Below are positions 34,087 to 41,796 of a stretch of 45,164 nucleotides of DNA, one piece after another. The position numbers and the translations under genes were made by a program. How positions within the stretch are numbered: the first letter of the stretch is position 1; each line of letters starts with the position of its first letter. This stretch comes from Bacteroidales bacterium UBA4231 (GTDB taxonomy: Bacteria > Bacteroidota > Bacteroidia > Bacteroidales > UBA932). The notes beneath the pieces were generated by a model. The model was not told where the DNA came from. It searched no databases and was given only the letters and a program-made list of their open reading frames with translations. The stretch spans positions 72,281-117,444 of the forward strand of contig DGXN01000021.1 of assembly GCA_002396335.1 (NCBI GenBank), in the 5' to 3' direction.

Positions 34087-35237
34087 CGGATATCCATTCT
34101 TATGCGTTTGTTCTTGGGATAGAGGTTGTTGCAGCGTTTTCCGAGGTTCTTCCCGGGCCCCAGCGGCTGTCCCTCGAAACAAAGGGTGACGGGGCCGGGC
34201 GGGGCATCCTGCGGCAGGACCACCGCGTCGCCGTGAAGGTAGTGAAGGGCGGTGCTGCGGTCCACTTCCACCCGGGGTGCATCCGTCGCTTCCGTGTCGG
34301 GCCGACGGGCATTGAAAAGGCGGAAAACATCCCCCCTGCGGGCGTCGGAGGCGCATCCGTCTTTCCGGAGCGCGGCCACGTACTGCCCTTCTCCGGGGAC
34401 GAAGCCCGGCAGGAGCACATGCCCGCAGCGGGTGCGCAGGGCGGGCGCCTCATCTTCCAGCGGAATCACCGCCGCCCCCAGTTCGCGGGCAATCCACTCC
34501 ACCGTGTCGTCATTCTCAAAATGGTTGAATGTGCAGGTGGAGTATACCAGGATGCCGCCAGGGGCAAGGGTGGGCCAGATGTCGCGGAGAATGCGGCGGG
34601 ACCGGGCGGCGCAGAGCCGCACCGTCTCTTCCGACCAGTCTTCCACGGCCTTGGAGTCTTTGCGGAACATTCCTTCGCCGGAGCAGGGGACGTCGGCCAG
34701 GATGGCGTCGAAGAGGGGCTCTTCCCCGAAGGCCGACGGATCCCGCGACACCGCCCCGACGCGGCTGTCGCCCCACGTGTCCACGTTGGCGCAGAGCACG
34801 CTGAAGCGGTTGCGCATCACTTCGTTCGCGAGGAGGGTGAAACGGTCGCCGAACCGTTCGCGGAGACTGGCGGCCAGGTCGGTGGTCTTTCCGCCCGGGG
34901 CGGCGCAGAGGTCCAGCACCACGGCGCCGGGCCCGAGCGAAGCGCAGACTTTCCGGAAAACATGCCCCACAAACATGGCCGACGTGTCCTGCACGTAGTA
35001 GCACCCGGCATGGAACAGCGGGTCCAGGGTGAAGACGGGGCGCTCCCGGAGGAGGTATCCGTACGGGCTCCAGGGCACCGGCGTGGCATCCGGGAAGGGG
35101 CAGCGGGTCAGTTTGGCGGGATTCAGCCGCACCGAGACCGACGCTTCAGCGCCGAGGGCCTCCAGGACCACGCCGGCCCGGTCCGGGCCGACGGATTCTG
35201 CGAGAAGGGTCTTGAAGGGCTCCGGGAAAGCGGTCAT
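34083..35237 (-). CDS. NOP2/Sun (RsmF-like) RNA m5C methyltransferase
   Basis: 384 residues. The Rossmann SAM site is VLDLCAAPGGKTTDLAA, motif IV is ILADVPCSGEGMFRKD (first Cys), and motif VI is LVYSTCTFNHFENDDTVEW (catalytic TC motif, second Cys). The two-Cys arrangement is the RsmF/Nop2 type. The C-terminal part (RVEVDRSTALHYLHGDAVVLPQD) resembles the PUA-like domain of RsmF. It methylates cytosine C5 in rRNA (or tRNA). The gene lies in a leftward operon: 4 nt after the SRPBCC gene and overlapping the TPR gene by 4 nt. Confidence 0.93.
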   Translation of the reverse strand: MTAFPEPFKTLLAESVGPDRAGVVLEALGAEASVSVRLNPAKLTRCPFPDATPVPWSPYGYLLRERPVFTLDPLFHAGCYYVQDTSAMFVGHVFRKVCASLGPGAVVLDLCAAPGGKTTDLAASLRERFGDRFTLLANEVMRNRFSVLCANVDTWGDSRVGAVSRDPSAFGEEPLFDAILADVPCSGEGMFRKDSKAVEDWSEETVRLCAARSRRILRDIWPTLAPGGILVYSTCTFNHFENDDTVEWIARELGAAVIPLEDEAPALRTRCGHVLLPGFVPGEGQYVAALRKDGCASDARRGDVFRLFNARRPDTEATDAPRVEVDRSTALHYLHGDAVVLPQDAPPGPVTLCFEGQPLGPGKNLGKRCNNLYPKNKRIRMDIR

Positions 35238-35241
35238 GGCG

Positions 35242-35688
35242 CTACATGCCCCATTTGGAAAGGTCTACGCCTTCCGGCATTTTGCCGTTGGAGGCGTCCA
35301 CAAGGCCGTCTACCACCTTGTCCAGGGCGTCTTTCACCTTGCCGGAAAGCATCATTTTCATCATCAGGTTCAGGTCCGCTTCCACGCCGATCCAGAAGTC
35401 CGTCTTGTACGGGTCTTCCTTGGCGGGGTCGAAGTGCAGGACCACGTGGAAGGCGAACGGGGCGCCGTAGTCCACCAGTTCTATGCGGGAATAAGGCACC
35501 CGCTCATGCACCTTCACGCCGATGTTGAATCCCTGGACGGTGGCCGTGAGGGTGTCGAAGTCGGCCGTGACCATGCTGCGCTTGTCTTCCGGGAGCATCT
35601 TGGTGAAGTTGCTCAGGTCGGTAAAAGCCATATACAGCTCATGGGGCTGGCGGGAAACGGTGCCGTGTTTACTTTCGATATTGGTCAT
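35242..35688 (-). CDS. SRPBCC (START-like) superfamily protein
   Basis: 148 residues. The pattern MTNIESKHGTVSRQPHELYMAFTDLSNFTKMLPEDKRS, then a long beta run (FDTLTATVQGFNIGVKVHERVPYSRIELVDY) and a terminal helix (MMKMMLSGKVKDALDKVVDGLVD), is typical of the hydrophobic-ligand cavity fold of Bacteroidetes SRPBCC proteins. No ligand can be named. It is first in the operon with the methyltransferase gene. Its -7 box (TACCTTTG) overlaps the promoter zone of the divergent NUDIX gene. Confidence 0.8.
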   Translation of the reverse strand: MTNIESKHGTVSRQPHELYMAFTDLSNFTKMLPEDKRSMVTADFDTLTATVQGFNIGVKVHERVPYSRIELVDYGAPFAFHVVLHFDPAKEDPYKTDFWIGVEADLNLMMKMMLSGKVKDALDKVVDGLVDASNGKMPEGVDLSKWGM

Positions 35689-35695
35689 AATTCAT

Positions 35696-35703
35696 TATCT
35701 TTG
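35696..35703 (+). promoter_or_regulatory. -7 box (TATCTTTG) of the NUDIX gene
   Basis: A perfect consensus on the plus strand, 24 nt before the ATG at 35728. Only 7 nt separate it from the opposite-strand box at 35711. Confidence 0.65.
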
Positions 35704-35710
35704 CAGAATA

Positions 35711-35718
35711 CAAAGGTA
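35711..35718 (-). promoter_or_regulatory. -7 box (TACCTTTG) of the SRPBCC-methyltransferase operon
   Basis: TAnnTTTG on the minus strand, 22 nt before the ATG at 35688. The two facing promoters cannot be occupied at once, because each lies within the footprint of the other. Confidence 0.6.
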
Positions 35719-35727
35719 GCAAAAATC

Positions 35728-36339
35728 ATGCACAAAATCTATTTCGAGAAAAGGTGTATCATTATCTGTTCCCCGAACGAAGAATCCCTGGCCGATTCCA
35801 ACTCGGTGGAGTTCCATGTGGGGGAGAAGCTGGACATCCATGCGCTGGTGCGGATGTTCGAGGTGCAGGATACGCTTTCCCGAATCTATATCCCTACCGA
35901 TGATATCGAGCGCACTTACCGCCGTCTCTGTGCGGAGTTCAAGGAAGTGAATGCGGCAGGCGGGCTGGTGAGCAACCGCCGCGGAGACTATCTCCTGATT
36001 TCCCGGAGCGGCCTGTGGGACCTTCCGAAGGGGCATCAGGAGCCCGGTGAGGACATCGAGGTGTGCGCCATGCGGGAAGTACAGGAAGAGACCGGCGTGG
36101 ACCAGCTGGACCTGAGGCGCCTGATCTGCATCACGGACCACGTGTATTACCGGAACGACCTTTGGCACCTGAAACACACCTGGTGGTACGACATGCTGTA
36201 CACGGACCCTACCAACCTCACGCCCCAGCGGGAAGAGGATATCACCAAGGCAGTCTGGGTGGCCAAGTCATCCCTGCCCCCTTTCCTGAAAAATACCTAT
36301 CCTTCTATCTTGGAAGTGTTCCGCGAAGCGCGGATCTAA
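35728..36339 (+). CDS. NUDIX hydrolase
   Basis: 203 residues from the ATG at 35728. The frame stays open far upstream, but that part runs antisense to the SRPBCC and methyltransferase genes. The NUDIX box GHQEPGEDIEVCAMREVQEETGV has the required G-x5-E-x7-RE-x2-EE-x-G pattern with the metal-binding Glu residues. The preceding DLPKG segment is also typical. An N-terminal ~90-residue domain of unknown type is present, and the C-terminal WYDMLYTDPTNLTPQ fits substrate recognition. It hydrolyses a nucleoside diphosphate linked to another group, but the substrate cannot be told. The end overlaps the convergent FtsX-type gene by 4 nt. Confidence 0.92.
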   Translation: MHKIYFEKRCIIICSPNEESLADSNSVEFHVGEKLDIHALVRMFEVQDTLSRIYIPTDDIERTYRRLCAEFKEVNAAGGLVSNRRGDYLLISRSGLWDLPKGHQEPGEDIEVCAMREVQEETGVDQLDLRRLICITDHVYYRNDLWHLKHTWWYDMLYTDPTNLTPQREEDITKAVWVAKSSLPPFLKNTYPSILEVFREARI

Positions 36340-37484
36340 AGGGCCTTGACGGTCTTCGCCGGGTCGATGGAAGCCACCACCCGGGTGGGCAGCCACAGAA
36401 GCAGCAGGATGCCTGCGAAGGCGGCGGCATCGGCCAGGATAACCCAAAAAAGATTGATGTGCACCGGGACCCAGGAGACAAAGTAGTTGTCCGGGTCCAG
36501 GGGAATCAGGTGCGTGGTGCCCTGGATGAGGCAGAAGGCAAGGGCCAGGGCGTTTCCGACGAGCATTCCCTTCACCACGGCCCGGGCGCCGATTCGCAGG
36601 AACAGCCGGCCGATGGCGCCGTCCGTCATGCCCATCGTCTTCAGCGTCCCGACGGTGGAGATGTTCCTCAGGAGCATGATCAGCAGGCCGCTCACCATGT
36701 TGAAACCGGCCACAAGGGTCATCAGGATCAGAATCACCAGCACATTGCTGTCCAGAAGGGCCAGCCAGTCGAAGACCTGTGCATACGTCTGCCGGGAGGA
36801 GGAGACATAGAGATTGTCCTCCAGGGGGCTGCCGCTGGAAAGGAGCAGTTCGCCGATGGCCTGGGCCGCTTTGTCGGGGCTGGCGTTTTCTTTCAGGCGC
36901 ACATCCAGGCAGGAGACTTCGTCTTCACTCCAGCCGTTGAGGCGCTGCATGTCCTCCATCCGGGCGTAGACCAGCAGGTTGTCATCCACCTCCAGGATGT
37001 CCCGGTGGACGGCGGTGATGCGGAATTTCCGCACCCGCACCTTTTCGCCGACGAAATAGACGGTCAGGTCGTCTCCCGGGCCCAGGCCGGTGATTTCCCC
37101 GAGGCGGTGGGGGATGGAGACCGTCAGGGCCGAATCCTTCCGCTCGACGCCTTTCACCACGACGCCGTGGACGGTGTCCCCGCTCTTGACGATGCCGGGG
37201 CGGGTGACGGCCCCTTCCACCGATTTCACGCCGGGGAGGGCCTTCACGGCCTCTTCCGAGGGGAGGTGGCGGGGCATGGGGACCGGATCATCGGCCTCCT
37301 GGGTCAGGTAGGGGGCGATCCGAACGTCGCCGGTCATCGCCGCCACTCCTTCCGAGATGGTATGCCGGAATCCGGAGCTGACGGCGACGGCGACAATAAT
37401 GACAAAGAAACTGACGGCTATGGCTATAGCCGCCATGTTTCCTTGGAAAGAGAGTTTTGAGGATATGAAGCGGTCCGCTACCAA
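36336..37484 (-). CDS. FtsX-type ABC transporter permease (LolE-like)
   Basis: 382 residues. A TTG at 37484, overlapping the pepO stop by 7 nt, is the best start; the first helix (MAAIAIAVSFFVIIVAVAVSSGF) would otherwise lack its cytoplasmic lead. One helix is followed by a periplasmic domain of about 200 residues and three C-terminal helices (VLVILILMTLVAGFNMVSGLLIMLLRNISTVGTLKTMGMTDGAIGRLF, then two more). The STVGTLKTMGMT segment is the coupling motif of the LolE/MacB class. These permeases move lipoproteins or other substrates through the envelope with an ATPase. No ATPase is next to it. The periplasmic domain is near the size of LolC/E. Confidence 0.85.
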   Translation of the reverse strand: MVADRFISSKLSFQGNMAAIAIAVSFFVIIVAVAVSSGFRHTISEGVAAMTGDVRIAPYLTQEADDPVPMPRHLPSEEAVKALPGVKSVEGAVTRPGIVKSGDTVHGVVVKGVERKDSALTVSIPHRLGEITGLGPGDDLTVYFVGEKVRVRKFRITAVHRDILEVDDNLLVYARMEDMQRLNGWSEDEVSCLDVRLKENASPDKAAQAIGELLLSSGSPLEDNLYVSSSRQTYAQVFDWLALLDSNVLVILILMTLVAGFNMVSGLLIMLLRNISTVGTLKTMGMTDGAIGRLFLRIGARAVVKGMLVGNALALAFCLIQGTTHLIPLDPDNYFVSWVPVHINLFWVILADAAAFAGILLLLWLPTRVVASIDPAKTVKAL

Positions 37485-39490
37485 ATGTGAACGCGCTCTG
37501 CCTCAGGACGGAACATCGGGTCGCCTTCATGGATGTCGAAGGCGTCGAAGAAGCTCTGGAAGTTGCGCACCGACACGTTGACGCGGTTCACGGCCAGCGA
37601 GTGGGGATCCATATTGGTGAGACGGGCTTTCTCCTGGTCGGTGATGTTCTGGGCCCAGATGGCACCGTAGCTCATGTAGAAGCGCTGTGCAGGGGTGAAG
37701 CCGTCGATGGGGGCGGTCTTGCCGGAGGCCTTCAGGGCGTTCTCCATGGCGGTGTAGGCGATGGAAAGGCCGCCGTGGTCGCCGATGTTCTCACCCAGGG
37801 TGTACCGGCCGTTGGCGTGGACGCCGGGCAGGACTTCCACCTCGTCGAACTGGGCTACGAGCTTGTCGCCCAGGGCGTCGAACTTGGCTTTGTCCTCGGC
37901 GGTCCACCAGTTCACCATGTTGCCGTTGGCGTCGAACATGGAACCCTGGTCGTCAAATCCGTGGGACATTTCGTGGCCGATCACCACACCGATTCCGCCA
38001 TAGTTCACGGGATCGTCGGCATCCGGGTCGAAGAAAGGCTTCTGCAGGATGGCGGCAGGGAAGCAGATTTCGTTGGTGGTGGGGTTGTAGTAGGCGTTCA
38101 CGGTCTGCGGCGTCATGCCCCATTCCGTCTTGTCGGTGGGCTTGCCGAGCTTGTCCATGTTGTCCTTCACATACCAGGCGCTGGCGTTGCGGAGGTTCTC
38201 ATAATAGGTGTTCTCCGGATTGATGTCCAGGGTGCTGTAATCCTTCCACTTGTCCGGATAGCCGATCTTGACGGTAAAGGCGGCGAGCTTTTCGCGGGCG
38301 CGGACCTTGGTCGAGTCGCTCATCCATTCGAGGGCGTCGATGTGCTCGCCCAGGGCGGTGCGCAGGTTCTCCACCAGGGCGACCATCTTCTGCTTGGAGC
38401 TTTCGGGGAAGTAACGGTTCACGTACATCTCACCCACGGCTTCTCCGAGGAGGCCGTTGGGAACGGCCATGGCCCGCTTCCAGCGGGGCTGCTGTTCCTG
38501 GGTACCGGCCATCTGGTGGGAGAAGAATTCCCAGGATGCGGTGTAGAAGTCGTCGGACAGGGCACCGGCCTGGCCGCTTACGAACTGGGCCAGGAGATAG
38601 GCTTTGAGGGTCTCGAGGGGCGTCTTTTCCATGAAGGCGGAAAGGCCGTCGAAGTAGGAAGGCTGCTGGACGATGACTTTCTCCTGAGGAGCGATGCCTG
38701 CGGCTTCGCAGACCTTGTCAAAGCGGATGCCCGGCCAGGCGGCGCAGATCTGCTCCGTCGACATGGGGTTGTAGATGGCCTGCATGTTGCGGTTCTGCTC
38801 GCGGCTCCAGAAAATCTGGGCCATGGCATTCTCGACGGCCAGGTCCTGATCGGCCACGGAAGCGGCGTTCTCGATCCCGGAGAGTTCCAGGACTTTCACC
38901 AGGTAATTCCGGTAGCCTTCGTACAGGGCTTTGTTCTCTTCTTTCAGGTAGTAGTCGCGGTCGCCCATGCCCAGGCCGCCCTGGCCCAGGTACAGGACCT
39001 GCAGGTCGGAGTTGGTGAGGTCGGCCTCGACGCCGGCGCCGAAGAATCCGCCTTCTCCGTAGAGGTTCATCTTGCCCAGGAGGGTGGCCAGTTCGTCTTT
39101 GGTGGAAACGGCCTGAATTTCAGCGATATAGGGCTGGATGGGCTGGGCGCCCAGGGCGTTGCGGGTGGTGGAGTCGAGGGCCATCTTGTACAGGTCGGAG
39201 ATCTTCTGTTCCACGGTTCCGGGCTTGGCCTGGGCGGTGGTCATGCTCTCGAAGAGGGCGTTGAGGTTCTCGCGGGTGCGTTCAGCGATGGCGTCGAAAC
39301 TTCCGTAACGGGAGAATTCGGGTTTCAGGGGGTTCTTGGCCTGCCATCCGCCGGTGGACCACTGGTAGAAGTCTACCTTGGGGCTGGCGGTGGTGTCCAG
39401 GTTGTTCAGGTCCAGTGCGGGAACGCCGCTTTTCGGGGCGCAGGCCGCAAAGGCAAGCAGAGACATCATAACAATCAGAGACTTTTTCAT
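37478..39490 (-). CDS. pepO: M13 family zinc metallopeptidase (PepO-like), lipoprotein
   Basis: 670 residues from the ATG at 39490. A longer upstream frame (to 39805) enters the divergent YczE gene and is dismissed. A signal with FAAC (Cys17) predicts an envelope lipoprotein. Signatures are NAYYNPTTNEICFPAAILQKPFF, the zinc helix VIGHEMSHGFDDQGSMFD (HExxH), and ENIGDHGGLSIAYTA (third ligand in ENxxD). The C-terminal end IWAQNITDQEKARLTNMDPHSLAVNRVNVSVRNFQSFFDAFDI is also typical. It is a neprilysin-like endopeptidase cutting small peptides, probably for peptide nutrition or turnover. A TAATTTTG box lies about 38 nt upstream. Confidence 0.94.
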   Translation of the reverse strand: MKKSLIVMMSLLAFAACAPKSGVPALDLNNLDTTASPKVDFYQWSTGGWQAKNPLKPEFSRYGSFDAIAERTRENLNALFESMTTAQAKPGTVEQKISDLYKMALDSTTRNALGAQPIQPYIAEIQAVSTKDELATLLGKMNLYGEGGFFGAGVEADLTNSDLQVLYLGQGGLGMGDRDYYLKEENKALYEGYRNYLVKVLELSGIENAASVADQDLAVENAMAQIFWSREQNRNMQAIYNPMSTEQICAAWPGIRFDKVCEAAGIAPQEKVIVQQPSYFDGLSAFMEKTPLETLKAYLLAQFVSGQAGALSDDFYTASWEFFSHQMAGTQEQQPRWKRAMAVPNGLLGEAVGEMYVNRYFPESSKQKMVALVENLRTALGEHIDALEWMSDSTKVRAREKLAAFTVKIGYPDKWKDYSTLDINPENTYYENLRNASAWYVKDNMDKLGKPTDKTEWGMTPQTVNAYYNPTTNEICFPAAILQKPFFDPDADDPVNYGGIGVVIGHEMSHGFDDQGSMFDANGNMVNWWTAEDKAKFDALGDKLVAQFDEVEVLPGVHANGRYTLGENIGDHGGLSIAYTAMENALKASGKTAPIDGFTPAQRFYMSYGAIWAQNITDQEKARLTNMDPHSLAVNRVNVSVRNFQSFFDAFDIHEGDPMFRPEAERVHIW

Positions 39491-39528
39491 ATAAATAAGG
39501 GTTTGATTATCCAAACATCCGTAATTTG

Positions 39529-39536
39529 CAAAATTA
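39529..39536 (-). promoter_or_regulatory. -7 box (TAATTTTG) of pepO
   Basis: Fits TAnnTTTG on the minus strand, 38 nt before the pepO ATG, in the 85-bp divergent gap. The opposite gene has only GATATTTG (39549-39556), a one-base mismatch. Confidence 0.5.
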
Positions 39537-39575
39537 CACAATAATGCGGATATTTGCACTTGAAAAGTGAATTTT

Positions 39576-40256
39576 ATGAAAATCAAGGATATCCTTATCC
39601 GATATGGAATCTCTACTCTCGGCCTGGTAATCGTCGCCCTCGGGGTAGGTGTTTCCATCAAATCCAATCTGGGAATCGCACCGCCTTCCTGCCCGCCCAC
39701 CATCCTGAATCTCAAATGGACGGCCCTCTCCGTGGGTACTTTTACCTGGATGATGCACCTGGTGTTCATCCTGCTGCAGTTTGTCCTGCTCCGCAAAAAG
39801 TTCAAGCTCAGCTACCTGATGCAGATTCCCGCCGCCTTTGTCTTCGGCTACCTCTGCGACGGCGCCATCTGGCTGTTCGACGCCATCAACGCGCCGGCCA
39901 CCTCTTACGGCATCCAGATTCTGCTGAGCCTTGTCGCCGTGGTGCTTACCGCCGTGGGCATCAAACTGGAAGTGCTGGGACAGGGTTGGATTCTGGCCGG
40001 CGATATGACGACAGCCGTCCTCAGCAATGTCACCCATACGTCTTTCAGTACGGTAAAAGTCATTTTCGACCTGGCCATGGTGGCGGTTACGGCCGTCTTT
40101 GCCTGGGCGGCTTTCGGCCTTCTGACCGGAAACGGCAGCACGGTGGTCATCCGCGAAGGGACGCTGATCCTGGCCCTTCTCACCGGACTGTGCATGCGGC
40201 TGACCGATCCCCTGATAGATAAACTTTTCGGCTCCCTGGTGCCGCGTCATGAATAA
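39576..40256 (+). CDS. YczE/YitT-like integral membrane protein (DUF6198 type)
   Basis: 226 residues from the ATG at 39576; a GTG three codons upstream is possible. About five hydrophobic helices (YGISTLGLVIVALGVGVSIKSNLG, TWMMHLVFILLQFVLL, LMQIPAAFVFGYLCDGAIWLF, ILLSLVAVVLTAVGIKLEVLG, VIFDLAMVAVTAVFAWAAFGLL) and a GVSIKSNLGIAPPSCPP segment fit the YczE family of predicted transporters or chaperone-like membrane proteins. No substrate is known. The 3' end overlaps the next transporter gene by 8 nt, so the two are co-expressed. Confidence 0.8.
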   Translation: MKIKDILIRYGISTLGLVIVALGVGVSIKSNLGIAPPSCPPTILNLKWTALSVGTFTWMMHLVFILLQFVLLRKKFKLSYLMQIPAAFVFGYLCDGAIWLFDAINAPATSYGIQILLSLVAVVLTAVGIKLEVLGQGWILAGDMTTAVLSNVTHTSFSTVKVIFDLAMVAVTAVFAWAAFGLLTGNGSTVVIREGTLILALLTGLCMRLTDPLIDKLFGSLVPRHE

Positions 40257-41202
40257 AGCCGTCCAATTCGTCAAAGACTGGATGCTGCCGCTGGCGATCG
40301 TCCTGGGAATCAGCCTTTATCTGATTTACCATTTCACCCCGGCCCTGCATCCCTTCGGCAAATGGCTGCACCCGCTGGCCTCGGAAGGACAGCGGCTGGT
40401 GATCGCCACCCTGCTGTTTTTCCAGTTCGTGAAAATCTCTCCGCACGACCTCCGGCTCAGCCGCTGGCATTGGGGCGCCCTGGCCGTGCAGGTGGGCAGT
40501 TTTCTGGTCCTGGCCCTTCTGGTGGGGCTGATGCAGCCTTCCAACCTCCGCCTTGTGCTGGAATGCGCCATGCTGTGCATGATCTGTCCGACGGCGTCGG
40601 CCGCCGGGGTCATTACCGACCGCCTGGGCGGCGACCTGGCCGCTACGGTATCGTACCTGGTCATCATCAACCTGGCGGGCACGTTCCTGATTCCGCTGGT
40701 GATTCCGCTGGTGAACCCCTCGTCTTCGTTGGGCTTCTGGGCCTATGTGGGACACATCGCCCTCAAGGTGTTCCCGGTGCTGATCCTCCCCGGCCTCCTG
40801 GCCTGGGTGGTGCGCTATACGACGCATGACCTGCAGCGCCGGCTCATGCGCTGGAGTTCCAACAGTTTCTATGTCTGGGGCGTGGGCCTGACCCTCGCGA
40901 TGGTGCTCTCGACCCGGGCGCTCCTGCTGAGCGGGCTGGGACTGTGGGCCTTCGGCCTGATTGTGGCGGTGTCCGTCGTGTGCTGCTTCGTTCAGTTTTT
41001 CGCCGGCCGGAAAATGGGGCGCAGCCGGGTGGACAGCCTGACGGCCGGGCAGGCGTTGGGTCAGAAAAACACCGGCTTCCTGATTTGGCTGGGCTACAAT
41101 TACATGACCCCGGTCACCTCTGTCGCGGGCGGGCTGTACGCCATCTGGCAGAATCTGTTCAATTCCTGGGAACTCTGGCGGAAAGAGCATCCCGCCGGCT
41201 AG
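40249..41202 (+). CDS. bile acid:sodium symporter-like (BASS) membrane transporter
   Basis: 317 residues with about nine hydrophobic helices. LRLVLECAMLCMICPTASAAGVITDRLGGDLAATVSYLVIINL and QKNTGFLIWLGYNYMTPVTSVAGGLYAIWQNLFNSW match the crossed-helix segments of the BASS fold (the usual E-x-M-x-CPTA and the C-terminal repeat with its polar residues). Such proteins move organic anions with sodium; bile acids are only one substrate, and a metabolite such as pantoate or 2-oxo acids is equally possible. It overlaps the YczE gene by 8 nt and converges on the lytic transglycosylase gene with no gap at all. Confidence 0.8.
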   Translation: MNKAVQFVKDWMLPLAIVLGISLYLIYHFTPALHPFGKWLHPLASEGQRLVIATLLFFQFVKISPHDLRLSRWHWGALAVQVGSFLVLALLVGLMQPSNLRLVLECAMLCMICPTASAAGVITDRLGGDLAATVSYLVIINLAGTFLIPLVIPLVNPSSSLGFWAYVGHIALKVFPVLILPGLLAWVVRYTTHDLQRRLMRWSSNSFYVWGVGLTLAMVLSTRALLLSGLGLWAFGLIVAVSVVCCFVQFFAGRKMGRSRVDSLTAGQALGQKNTGFLIWLGYNYMTPVTSVAGGLYAIWQNLFNSWELWRKEHPAG

Positions 41203-41796
41203 CTACTGCGCGTATTCCCTGCTGTAGCGGGTGTAGGTGTCCAGGACGTTTTCCACGTACTTTACGGTATGGTGCCCCGGGGGGAGCATCTGTGCCACGT
41301 TGTCCCAGCGGGTAGCGTCCAGGCCGGCTTCGTCGGCCATCTGGATGAGGCGGCCCACCTTTCCTTCGCCCAGATTGTAGCCGGCAAGGGCGAATTTCAT
41401 GGCATCTACCGGGCTGGCGGCGGGGAACATCTTTTCCAGCTTCCTCAAGTAGCGGGCTCCCACGGAGATGTTGGTCATCGGGTCCAGCAGACTGTCCGCC
41501 GAGTAGCGGGCCGACCGGATCTGCATCAGGCCCACCGCCCCTTTGCTGGAGCTGGCCTCGTTGTGGAAGCGGGATTCGTGGTAGACGACGGCTGCGAGCA
41601 GGCGCCAGTCCCAACCCAGGCTGTCGGCCACCAGGCGGAGCTGCCGGTCGTAGGCGCTGAGGGGTTCGTCGGAGTATTCCAGCGGCTGGGCGATGAGGTA
41701 GTCGGCGTCGGAAAGGTCGGCCCGGTGGAAGCGGACCGTGTGCAGCAGGCCTGTCACGAGCAGGACGAGGGCGATGACGAGGGCGCGCCGGCTCAT
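41203..41796 (-). CDS. soluble lytic transglycosylase-like protein (SLT domain)
   Basis: 197 residues from the ATG at 41796; an upstream extension into the porin gene is dismissed. An N-terminal hydrophobic helix (ALVIALVLLVTGLLHTV) anchors or exports it. The SLT core has the catalytic Glu74 in VVYHESRFHNEASSSKGAVGLMQI, then VGARYLRKLEKMFP and FALAGYNLGEGKVGRL, as in MltF/Slt. It cleaves peptidoglycan glycan strands with anhydro-sugar formation. The ATG overlaps the porin stop by 4 nt, so it is made with the porin and could open the wall during its insertion or help recycling. No LysM domain is visible. Confidence 0.92.
   Translation of the reverse strand: MSRRALVIALVLLVTGLLHTVRFHRADLSDADYLIAQPLEYSDEPLSAYDRQLRLVADSLGWDWRLLAAVVYHESRFHNEASSSKGAVGLMQIRSARYSADSLLDPMTNISVGARYLRKLEKMFPAASPVDAMKFALAGYNLGEGKVGRLIQMADEAGLDATRWDNVAQMLPPGHHTVKYVENVLDTYTRYSREYAQ

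Noticed and set aside
35029..35727. A 233-codon upstream extension of the NUDIX gene
   Set aside because: It overlaps the SRPBCC and methyltransferase genes in antisense. The promoter box and the family-like start are at 35696-35728.
37487..39544. A 685-codon plus-strand frame opposite pepO, and an 826-codon one opposite the porin (41961-44441)
   Set aside because: Both are shadows of strongly supported genes, with Gly/Val-rich low-complexity translations.
39491..39805. N-terminal extension of the M13 peptidase
   Set aside because: It lacks any homology, enters the divergent YczE gene and precedes a clear lipoprotein signal peptide at 39490.
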